Source: Alphaproteobacteria bacterium (GTDB lineage: Bacteria > Pseudomonadota > Alphaproteobacteria > Micavibrionales > Micavibrionaceae). From it: a stretch of 64,000 bases of DNA. A program made the translations under genes and the position numbers. Within the stretch, counting starts at the first letter, position 1, and each line of letters begins with the position of its first letter. Location of the stretch: assembly GCA_030424975.1 (NCBI GenBank), contig JAUHVY010000001.1, forward strand, positions 989,093-1,053,092, in the 5' to 3' direction. Under the pieces are notes generated by a model. It saw nothing but the letters and a program-made list of their open reading frames with translations. It was not told the origin of the DNA and made no database searches. Below, one piece after another: positions 1 to 8,622 of this stretch.

Positions 1-223
1 GCTCATAACTGTCACGCTGCTCTTCTAATTGCTCTGACTCAATCTGCAACTTATCAATATCGCTTCGTACCGCCGACAACTGGTTGCGTAATGTCCGCAT
101 TTTACGGTCTGACTTATGAATGTCCGGGGCAAAATATAGGTAATTTACAGAAGCTAACCCGATATTCAGCACTACCAAGACAGCAAGAATAATTATTCGT
201 TTTATGCCAATTACATTAATCAT
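1..223 (-). CDS. PilO/GspM-like pilus assembly protein: N-terminal TM helix plus coiled coil (C-terminal part lies outside the window)
   Basis: Minus-strand translation from ATG at 223..221: MINVIGIKRIIILAVLVVLNIGLASVNYLYFAPDIHKSDRKMRTLRNQLSAVRSDIDKLQIESEQLEEQRDSYE. One TM segment, then a heptad-like region. Overlaps the stop of the upstream PilM/N-like gene. Confidence 0.6.
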   Translation of the reverse strand, partial: MINVIGIKRIIILAVLVVLNIGLASVNYLYFAPDIHKSDRKMRTLRNQLSAVRSDIDKLQIESEQLEEQRDSYE

Positions 224-1829
224 TGATACTTGGCCCCTCTATGGTAATTTCCGCGACATAATCTTGCGCAGCGACAGGAACGGAACCATTGCCTGTTTCA
301 ACAACAATTTCTTCGCTGTATTCATAATCTTCCAATAACTTGGAGACGACGACAACATGATCAGGTAACGCTTTTTGTAATCTTTCTCGCAATTCTTTAA
401 CTTGTGCGTTCCCCTTTCTGGCATCCGTATTACTTGGAAAAGTTAATTGCATAGACGCGTTAAAAAGAGGAGTAGACGCCTTTTCATTTGAGAGAAGCTC
501 GGTAACCTTGGTTCTGTTGCCCCCACGTTTCAAATCAATACGATCAATACGCATATCGGCTCCCAATGCTATCCCCAAATGATATAACAAAGGCAAGATA
601 TCAATTTTCTGATCCTCAAGACGTTTATAATAACCAAGCGCCCCCTGTATCAATTTAATATCAAAACCACGATCTTCTTTGATTTTTACTTCTTTTTGAT
701 ATTGCAGCTTATAGTCTGCTATCTGCCTGGTCGTATTTTTAACTTGTTCGCCATTCTCGGAGTATGTTTGGTAAGAATCAAGAAGTTGATACCCTAAAAA
801 TGCTGCGCCAAGAAATAAGAATACCGATGCCAACATCGCGATTTGACGCGGCTGAGATACATTCGCAATTTGTTTTGCGCGCATCGGCAAAATAAAACGA
901 CTTTTGCTGCCAATCCAATTCAGATGCAGAATATCGGCATGATATGGGACCTCTTGGTGCCCTATGGACATTTTCAAGTGATCAGCGGCCTCTTCTGCAG
1001 TCATGCTATAGAAGCTGCATTGTACATCGACCAATTCATTAACAATATCACCGGTATTAGGCTCAGAGATCAAAATAACATTCAAGCCATCAGACGGATC
1101 AAAACCAAAACGAGAGAGATAGCTCATCGTTGCCTGAAATTCTTGATGTACCTCATTCGCCCAGGTTACAGGATCATTGTCATTTTCAACAATTGGTGTC
1201 ATACGCGTAAGCGCCAATTCACCATCTTTAATAACAATTTGACGCAAACCACCACCGTGGTGTTGCCCCATAAAAATTGTCCATTTTGCCTTTTTTTCTG
1301 TCTTGGGAGTTATCTTCTCAGACAGCTTCTTTATCATATCTGAAGATTCAACTGGCAAGAGACAAAAGCCGGCAATCGGCGCCAAAGAACGGCGCGCAGC
1401 GGCTATTGTTTTTGCAAAAGCATCTGTCGCAGGTACTGCAGCAAAAATATAAATATTACCGCCTGCACCTTGCGCGCCTTTAGGAACCTTTTCCTTAAGC
1501 GCCAGAGCAGCACGTACGGGATAATTCGGAAAGGCCACTTTGAGCTTACGGTTTACAACATTTTGCTTATCCATAACCCCGACTTTCGGGATTTTTTCTT
1601 TACGGTAGTGCTGCTCGACCATGTCATTTAAAATCAGTACCGGCTTGCCGTTGCATTCCTTGGAAATAATTTCAGAAACACTTTCTTCGAACTTTTCAAC
1701 ATTCCAAGGCACAGCCTCCACAAGCTTAACGCCTTTAGAGCCGATACTGTATATAAACAAGGCATCGTCCGAAACCATAAGAATTGTGCGTGAAGGCGTG
1801 AATAATGACAAAGACATATAAGCACTCAA
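216..1829 (-). CDS. PilM/GspL-like actin-fold protein fused to a PilN-like TM domain (type IV pilus/T2SS-like assembly)
   Basis: 537-aa ORF with a long cytoplasmic N-terminal part, one central TM (IAMLASVFLFLGAAFLGYQLL) and a C-terminal PilN-like part. Adjacent to gspF/gspE-like genes. Confidence 0.6.
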   Translation of the reverse strand: MSAYMSLSLFTPSRTILMVSDDALFIYSIGSKGVKLVEAVPWNVEKFEESVSEIISKECNGKPVLILNDMVEQHYRKEKIPKVGVMDKQNVVNRKLKVAFPNYPVRAALALKEKVPKGAQGAGGNIYIFAAVPATDAFAKTIAAARRSLAPIAGFCLLPVESSDMIKKLSEKITPKTEKKAKWTIFMGQHHGGGLRQIVIKDGELALTRMTPIVENDNDPVTWANEVHQEFQATMSYLSRFGFDPSDGLNVILISEPNTGDIVNELVDVQCSFYSMTAEEAADHLKMSIGHQEVPYHADILHLNWIGSKSRFILPMRAKQIANVSQPRQIAMLASVFLFLGAAFLGYQLLDSYQTYSENGEQVKNTTRQIADYKLQYQKEVKIKEDRGFDIKLIQGALGYYKRLEDQKIDILPLLYHLGIALGADMRIDRIDLKRGGNRTKVTELLSNEKASTPLFNASMQLTFPSNTDARKGNAQVKELRERLQKALPDHVVVVSKLLEDYEYSEEIVVETGNGSVPVAAQDYVAEITIEGPSIND

Positions 1830-1835
1830 AAAAGT

Positions 1836-3086
1836 TTAAAAATCCATCATATTACCAAGGTTAATATAAATCGGACCAAGGGAACCCGCCGCAATCCAGA
1901 CGATCACAAGGGCAAGAATTAAAGTCAGCGTCGGTTGAATCAGCTCAATCAGGCCATCAATAGCCTCATCAACATCTTTTGTATAAAACTCCGATACCTG
2001 ATCAAGTACCGCAGACAGATTACCCGACTCTTCGCCGATTTTTACCATACGTATTACCATACTGGGGAATTCTCCCGACGCATTCAAGGCATCAGATAAA
2101 GGGCTGCCTGACTGAACATACATCTCCACGCCCTCCATTGCATCGATCAAAGCCCTGTTATTAACAGTTTTTCGGGCAGAACGCAGCGCATTAATGACAT
2201 CAATACCACTTGCAAATAGTGCTGCAAAAGTCTGTGAATAACGTGCGATAGTTATCTTTCTAATCAAATTTCCTGCAACCGGAAGCTTCAAATAGATCGA
2301 ATCAATTTTATATGCGATTGATTCGGAAAGCCTGCGCGACAGGATAAACACCGTAGCCAATATAACAGGCACACCCAAAACGATGAATGTCCCATATATA
2401 GGAAGACCCAAAATATGAAATTGGGGTTGGATAAAAAAGTTTGATGTTGCAATAAGCCACACTGAAAACCAAGGTAGCTCAATATCAAGGTATTTCAAAA
2501 ACCCGACGATCTGCGGCACAACAACACTCATCATAAAAACAATCGTTCCAAGAACAACTGTCGATACAATCATAGGATATCGTGTTGCCTTCCGGATTTT
2601 AGACTGCATCTCATCCAGCCATTTTAAATATCGCTCAAGCTGCTTATAGGACATGGTCAAATCCCCCGTGTCCTCACCTGCCTTAATCAAAGAAATGTAT
2701 AATGGCTTAAAGACCTTCGGGTGCTTATCCATTGCTTCTGATAATGATGATCCATCACGAACATCGCGGTGAATTTCACTCATAATATCTCGCATTTGGT
2801 CATTTTCAGCACCATCGCGAATATCGGACAAAGCATCTAGCATCGGAACACCGGCACTTTGCATTTGCTCCATATGAATGAAAAACTGTATTAAATCTCG
2901 TATCTTAACCTTATTACGGGCAAGCACACTTATTGAAGATTTCTTCTTGCTTAATGAACTACACTGCACGAGCTCAAGCCCGGCACTTTGTAGCTGGTTA
3001 TATAAATCAACCTCATTTAACGCAGATATGGTCCCCCTTACCGGGCGACCGCGCGTATTAATTGCTCTGTACTTATAGCGTTCGAT
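1836..3086 (-). CDS. GspF/PilC-family inner-membrane protein; start proposed at ATC 3086 (the track starts at GTG 2969)
   Basis: Two T2SSF domains (MQSAGVPMLDALSDIRDG...; FASGIDVINALRSARK...). The region upstream of GTG 2969 encodes the conserved GspF N-terminus YKYRAINTRGRPVRGTISALNEVDLYNQLQSAGLELVQ in frame. Confidence 0.85.
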   Translation of the reverse strand: MERYKYRAINTRGRPVRGTISALNEVDLYNQLQSAGLELVQCSSLSKKKSSISVLARNKVKIRDLIQFFIHMEQMQSAGVPMLDALSDIRDGAENDQMRDIMSEIHRDVRDGSSLSEAMDKHPKVFKPLYISLIKAGEDTGDLTMSYKQLERYLKWLDEMQSKIRKATRYPMIVSTVVLGTIVFMMSVVVPQIVGFLKYLDIELPWFSVWLIATSNFFIQPQFHILGLPIYGTFIVLGVPVILATVFILSRRLSESIAYKIDSIYLKLPVAGNLIRKITIARYSQTFAALFASGIDVINALRSARKTVNNRALIDAMEGVEMYVQSGSPLSDALNASGEFPSMVIRMVKIGEESGNLSAVLDQVSEFYTKDVDEAIDGLIELIQPTLTLILALVIVWIAAGSLGPIYINLGNMMDF

Positions 3087-3155
3087 TGTACTGCTCTCTT
3101 AAATAATTAACACACGAATGGCATTATTGATTTGCATCTCAAAAAGATTTCAAAA

Positions 3156-5216
3156 CTAGCGCGTCACATCAACAACCTTTGATATCGCCGCAATGTCCGT
3201 AACCCCTTCAAGTACCTTTAGAATGCCATCGTCTTTCAAACTTTTGAAGCCTTTTTTTACAGCCAATGTTTTAATTTCGGCTTTTGACTTGTTCATTGCC
3301 ACCAATTCATCCAGATCTTCGTCAAATAACAAGATCTCAATAATGGCTACGCGTCCCTTATAGCCTGTCCCGCCACACGCATCACAACCATTCGGCTTTG
3401 CCTTATATGTTTTTGGTGGATTACTTGCATCAACACCCAAAATTTCACATTCTTGCGCATCAAGAACGTGCTCTTGCTTACAGGCTGAACACAGACGACG
3501 CGCCAAACGTTGTGCGAAAACCGCAATAATCGCACCGGCTAGCATCCCCGGCTTCATACCAAGATCAAGCAATCGTGGAATTGCGCCAAAAGAGTCGTTT
3601 GTGTGCAACGATGTAAAAACCTGGTGACCGGTCATAGCAGCCTTCAATGCCATTTCAGCTGTTGTTTGATCACGAATCTCACCAATGAAGATAATATCAG
3701 GGTCTTGCCGTAGTAACGCTTTAATACCATCTGCAAATTCCAAAACACCTTCACGAACATGCGTTTGACGAATCATTGGAAGTGAGTATTCAACTGGATC
3801 TTCCAAGGTTTGTATATTGACCTGAACATCATTAATCTCGTTTAAGATAGAGTACAAAGACGTACTCTTACCCGAACCAGTCGGCCCGGTAACAATAATG
3901 ATCCCTTCCGGTTTTTTAATAGCGGTTTGAAGCTTGTTTCTGTTGACCTCACTAAAGCCAAGATTCTCAAGCGGCATAATGCTTGAGCTTTTATCCAAAA
4001 CACGCAAGACAATGTTTTCACCGTGAACGGTCGGCAGCGAAGACACACGGAAATCAGCCTCCCTACCACCGATGTTCAAATTAAAACGACCATCTTGCGG
4101 TGCAAGCTTATCGGCGATATTCATCTCCGACATAATTTTGATACGTTGTGAAATACCGTTCCAGTGCTGTTTATGCAGAATCTGTGCGGTAAACAAAACA
4201 CCATCCAAACGATAACGTAAGCGTACGAAGTTTTCTTCAGGTTCAAAGTGCAAGTCAGATGCACCGATCTTTACAGCATCAAATACCAGCGCATTCACCA
4301 AACGCACAATCGGGTGCGAAAACGCTTCTTTTTCACTTAATGCAGCCACATCTTTTTGATCTTTACCCTCTTCAAGTTCGCTCAAAATATCTTTAATCGA
4401 ACTGGCATAACCATATGACGCGTCAATAGCCTCTGACAAAATAGCCGAAGTTGTAACCATTGGCTTAATTTGAATATTTTTTGCCGGTAAAAAACGGCGC
4501 AACGTATCAAGCGCAACAACATCATACGGGTCAGACATCGCCACATGAATTGCCTTTTCATCAATCGAGATCGGTAGAATTTGGTGCTGTTGCGCAACGT
4601 GTTTCTGTAGAACGGCTAAAGCCTCTCCATCGACGATCGTATTACGCGGGTCAAAAACGCCAAAGCCGGAACTTTCGGCAAGGAATAATGTCAAAGCATC
4701 TTCTTCAATGAAGCTAAGCTCCACCAAAATTTCCCCAAGCATTTTGCCCGAAATCTTTTTTTCCTGCAAGGCAACATTCAATTGATCTTCGGTAATGAGC
4801 CCCATGGCGACCATACGCTCACCCATACGACCCTTACCAATACCGGGGCCATCACCCTCACCGTCCTCATCTTCATTTGTTTTTTGAACCGCGCGCCCTA
4901 ATGTTTGTAATGCCGTACCGGTCGTGGCCTTATTAGTTTGGCTATTTTCTTGTTTTTTTGATTGCTCTACGGTTTGGGCATCCACAGCCTCAAAGTCTTC
5001 AAAAAACTCCTCCGTATCACTAACATGCCCCATTTCCGCGCGCTCAGCACTCTCCGCTGTCGCAGCTTCGGCATCACCAAGTTGTGTATCGTCAACGAAA
5101 AAGTCAATATCATCGATATCAGAAACCGTATCCTCTTCTGTGGACTCGGCTTGATTTGATTTTTTCAAATCATTTTCATCTACTATAACTAATTCTATAT
5201 CTTCCATTTTCGTCAC
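3156..5216 (-). CDS. GspE/PilB-family secretion/pilus assembly ATPase
   Basis: Walker A GPTGSGKS, Walker B-type IIFIGEIRD, TGHQVFTSLHTND, tetracysteine CSAC...CDAC and a MshEN-like N-terminal domain. Confidence 0.95.
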   Translation of the reverse strand: MTKMEDIELVIVDENDLKKSNQAESTEEDTVSDIDDIDFFVDDTQLGDAEAATAESAERAEMGHVSDTEEFFEDFEAVDAQTVEQSKKQENSQTNKATTGTALQTLGRAVQKTNEDEDGEGDGPGIGKGRMGERMVAMGLITEDQLNVALQEKKISGKMLGEILVELSFIEEDALTLFLAESSGFGVFDPRNTIVDGEALAVLQKHVAQQHQILPISIDEKAIHVAMSDPYDVVALDTLRRFLPAKNIQIKPMVTTSAILSEAIDASYGYASSIKDILSELEEGKDQKDVAALSEKEAFSHPIVRLVNALVFDAVKIGASDLHFEPEENFVRLRYRLDGVLFTAQILHKQHWNGISQRIKIMSEMNIADKLAPQDGRFNLNIGGREADFRVSSLPTVHGENIVLRVLDKSSSIMPLENLGFSEVNRNKLQTAIKKPEGIIIVTGPTGSGKSTSLYSILNEINDVQVNIQTLEDPVEYSLPMIRQTHVREGVLEFADGIKALLRQDPDIIFIGEIRDQTTAEMALKAAMTGHQVFTSLHTNDSFGAIPRLLDLGMKPGMLAGAIIAVFAQRLARRLCSACKQEHVLDAQECEILGVDASNPPKTYKAKPNGCDACGGTGYKGRVAIIEILLFDEDLDELVAMNKSKAEIKTLAVKKGFKSLKDDGILKVLEGVTDIAAISKVVDVTR

Positions 5217-5356
5217 TAAAAAAATTTATCGGTTATACTAAAATAGCAAAAAAATACACTTAAGAACACAGCATAGAACACTGCCATGCTTTTGTAACAC
5301 CCAAATATTAAAATTTAATGTAATTTCATTGTATTTATGGGGGTTATCCTCAAGAC

Positions 5357-5392
5357 AAAAAAAATGAGGCACTACAAAATTGCAGTGCCTCA
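5357..5392 (-). terminator. Rho-independent terminator downstream of glnII
   Basis: Stem tgaggcact/agtgcctca with an 8-nt A tract at 5357-5364, which is a U tract on the minus strand. Confidence 0.75.
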
Positions 5393-5411
5393 TCATCAAA
5401 TTTATTTATTA

Positions 5412-6533
5412 TTATTCAGCTGCCTCAGCAATAGGAGCGCTTGCCTCTTCACGTGGCCATGATGTGAAAGACATTACTGCCTCATCAACACCACATACTG
5501 TCGCACAAATACGTGCAGCAACGAGATAAGGATCAGCATTTGCACCCGGACGACGGTCTTCAAGATAGCCGTAACCCTTTTGCGCAACCAGCTGTGGAAT
5601 ACGGATCGAACAACCACGGTCAGCTGTACCTGCCTTAAATGTGTCAATGTCACACGTTTCATGATGACCGGTCAAACGCTCGTTATTCGCGAAACCATAA
5701 AGCTTGATGTGCTTCTGGTGCTTCTCTGACAATGCCTTCACGGCTGCATCAATCGCCTCACGGCCCTTCGCCTTGTCACGAATATCTTTTGTTGAGAAGT
5801 TAGTGTGCATACCAGCGCCGTTCCAGTCACCCAGAACCGGCTTGTTATGTGTCGACACTGTAATACCATAGTCTTCAGCAATACGGTATAACAACCAGCG
5901 TGCGATCCATGTGTGGTCAGCAGCAGTCATAACGCCGGCATCTTCATGTGCATCACCACGGTAACCGATTTGGAATTCCCACTGACCAGGCATAACTTCT
6001 GCGTTAATACCATAGAATAGCAAGCCGATTTCCATACATGCTTGCGCATGCTCTTCAACGATTTCACGACCATATGCTTCATCTGCACCAACACCACAGT
6101 AGTAAGGACCTTGAGGACCCGGGAAACCTTGCTCAGGCCATCCAAGAGGCTGGCGACCTTTGAACAATGTATATTCCTGTTCAAATCCTGCCCATGGAGC
6201 TTGCTCAGCAGCACCGGCATCAAGAACAGCACGTAATTGCGCACGAGAGTTTGACACGTGAGGTGTTTTACCGTCAGCGTTATAAACTTCTGCCATAACC
6301 AAGTAGTTACCTTCACCGCGGATTGGGTCGGTTACAAATGTTACCGGCTTCAAAATGCAGTCTGAGTCATCACCTGCTGCCTGATTTGTTGATGAACCGT
6401 CAAAGCTCCACTCAGGGAAGTCTTCAATAGATGGGCTTGAACCGACATTTACAACGCGCGCCTTCGAGCGCAACTGGCGAGTTGGAACCGCACCATCAAG
6501 CCAAATGTACTCGGCAAGGGAAAATTTAGACAT
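5412..6533 (-). CDS. glnII: Glutamine synthetase type II (GSII)
   Basis: Short 373-aa GSII architecture: WSFDGSSTNQA, GFEQEYTLF, GDWNGAGMHTNFST, DRGCSIRIP, YLEDRRPGANADPY. Confidence 0.93.
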   Translation of the reverse strand: MSKFSLAEYIWLDGAVPTRQLRSKARVVNVGSSPSIEDFPEWSFDGSSTNQAAGDDSDCILKPVTFVTDPIRGEGNYLVMAEVYNADGKTPHVSNSRAQLRAVLDAGAAEQAPWAGFEQEYTLFKGRQPLGWPEQGFPGPQGPYYCGVGADEAYGREIVEEHAQACMEIGLLFYGINAEVMPGQWEFQIGYRGDAHEDAGVMTAADHTWIARWLLYRIAEDYGITVSTHNKPVLGDWNGAGMHTNFSTKDIRDKAKGREAIDAAVKALSEKHQKHIKLYGFANNERLTGHHETCDIDTFKAGTADRGCSIRIPQLVAQKGYGYLEDRRPGANADPYLVAARICATVCGVDEAVMSFTSWPREEASAPIAEAAE

Positions 6534-6668
6534 TTTTTAATCTCCATTGTTCAACTGAATATGCAGCGCACAATGCCACGTCTACCGCAGAAAATCAATG
6601 TTTTTGGAGGTCAAAACCCCTGTATAACCAAGTTTTTTTAAAAAATGTATATTAGACATGCGTTTTAA

Positions 6669-7898
6669 TCATGCCTCAAGAGCTTCAGACCTCAAGTAAT
6701 CTTTATAGCTCATTCCGGGGTTATTTTTTTCGTAATCGAAACGCTCAATATATGCATTACCGACAAGGCGGGCAGCCTCCTGAATTTGATCACTTAATTG
6801 TTCGGCAGCATATATTCCTGTATCACGAAGCTTAAGCATTTGCCCCTTACTGGCGAGTGTAAAATCATTATCAGGACGAATATCCTCGGGAACATCCTTA
6901 ATGATTTGGTCAAAACTATAGAATTGATCACCCCTAATACCGCTTTGCCCGACCTGCAAACTAAAACGATGAACAGATTCCATTGCGGATGAAACAATTG
7001 CCCCCCCGACAGAAGCCAATGTATTTTTCTTGGCATCTTTTAAACCTACACTACGTTGAAAATCACCGGTTCCCCAATGCAGATGAATGACATCATGAGG
7101 AGTCATTAATCCACGGTCGACCTTATGATCAACAATATCACACATATTTATCTGTCCGACTTCCTGACCATAAATTGCGACTGTTTCAATCATTGCCGGC
7201 ATTGACGGATTATTCCACCCTGACTGGCCACCATCAATAACAACCACACGATCATTTCTTGCCGGATTATGCAGCTCAATCCCTGGGAATATTGTTGTCG
7301 GCGATGCACTTCCCAACGCGGCCTCCCATAGCAACCAATTTTTTCGGTCTGCCTCGTCACCAGAATCGATAAGCGTGCCCTCTCCCCTTGCGATATGACT
7401 TTTTGCAAATAACGCATCCATATCCGGATGGATTTTCGTCATCATCAACATGATATCATCTTCAACATCTGCCATACGGGTGTTTTTACCAGCAATATCC
7501 TGAATAATTTCACGTAGCGGTTTATTGCTAAACTTTGTCGTACCAAGGAAACCGCCTAATAATTGGCGCGGATTATTAAAAACCTTACTAAAGACATTAC
7601 TGTTATGTGGGAAAATTTTCTCAGCATGCTCATCGATAAACTGCCCCATTTCTGAGGGAGAAGAAAAATACGGATCACGGCCGTTTATACTAATCATACC
7701 GACAGTAGAAAGCGCGCCAAATGACGTCCCTGCAGATAATGCAAATAACTCATTATATTTAAGGTTTTCTGCAAGTTCGGGGCGCCCCTCATCACGCAGA
7801 TGATCTTTCACCTTATCAAAGAATGCTTGTTTTAATTCGATTGCTATTCGGCCATGAAGGCCACCACCGTGATTGGCTTCTGTAACGATTGTCGGCAT
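6669..7898 (-). CDS. Patatin-like phospholipase family protein
   Basis: N-terminal GGGLHG oxyanion-type motif, GTSFG nucleophile elbow and DGGQSGWNNPS Asp motif. Confidence 0.8.
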   Translation of the reverse strand: MPTIVTEANHGGGLHGRIAIELKQAFFDKVKDHLRDEGRPELAENLKYNELFALSAGTSFGALSTVGMISINGRDPYFSSPSEMGQFIDEHAEKIFPHNSNVFSKVFNNPRQLLGGFLGTTKFSNKPLREIIQDIAGKNTRMADVEDDIMLMMTKIHPDMDALFAKSHIARGEGTLIDSGDEADRKNWLLWEAALGSASPTTIFPGIELHNPARNDRVVVIDGGQSGWNNPSMPAMIETVAIYGQEVGQINMCDIVDHKVDRGLMTPHDVIHLHWGTGDFQRSVGLKDAKKNTLASVGGAIVSSAMESVHRFSLQVGQSGIRGDQFYSFDQIIKDVPEDIRPDNDFTLASKGQMLKLRDTGIYAAEQLSDQIQEAARLVGNAYIERFDYEKNNPGMSYKDYLRSEALEA

Positions 7899-7960
7899 GT
7901 ATCACCCATTTGTTTTTTCTTTTGGGTATACCAAAGATAAACAAAAAAGACAAATACAGC

Positions 7961-8596
7961 TTACTCACTTACAACGTAATCATCTTTGTCTTCACTTAGA
8001 ATCAGCGCAAGATGTTTTGAGAATTGCTTTACAACAGCCTTATCACCCTCGGATACGTTCTCCACACTCTCCAGAGATGCCATCATATCCTCTATCATCT
8101 TGATCGTTTCAGGTGGGGCAAAAGCCATTAATTCCGGTGGCATCTGCTCCTGCATTTGCTTACGCACATTGCCGAAATTCTCAGTATCCGAATTTTGCGC
8201 ATAAAAGGCCGTCATAACACGATCCGCCAAAACCGCCCACTCTTCGATGCTTGCAAAAGGTGATGATTGACCTTCATGCACATACCCCGTTACCGCCGCA
8301 TTCATACGTTGATATATATCGGGATTTTCTTCGCGCACGATATCAATATTTGTCTGGTGAGCCGGTAAACCTGCTTTTGCCGTTTTTAAAGCCTTCGGTC
8401 TAAAAATCGATGGCTTGCCCAACGCCTGATATTCTTGATCAATCGGCACCAATAACTCACGCGCATTTAAAAAAGCAGAAACATCAGATACCTGCATATC
8501 CCCTGACGCATAATCTCTGGCCTGTACGGGCAAAGCAAACAGAACAAAAAGAACGCAGAAAATCATCCTTGTAAAAACTGTCTTTACATGGGGCAT
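7961..8596 (-). CDS. Secreted/periplasmic protein of unknown function
   Basis: 211-aa ORF with signal peptide MPHVKTVFTRMIFCVLFVLFALPVQA. Confidence 0.6.
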   Translation of the reverse strand: MPHVKTVFTRMIFCVLFVLFALPVQARDYASGDMQVSDVSAFLNARELLVPIDQEYQALGKPSIFRPKALKTAKAGLPAHQTNIDIVREENPDIYQRMNAAVTGYVHEGQSSPFASIEEWAVLADRVMTAFYAQNSDTENFGNVRKQMQEQMPPELMAFAPPETIKMIEDMMASLESVENVSEGDKAVVKQFSKHLALILSEDKDDYVVSE

Positions 8597-8622
8597 AACG
8601 ATATCTCCTTTTAGGCTTGATC

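Noticed and set aside
843-1343. 166-aa + strand ORF opposite the PilM/N-like gene
   Set aside because: Antisense, no SD, low-complexity composition.
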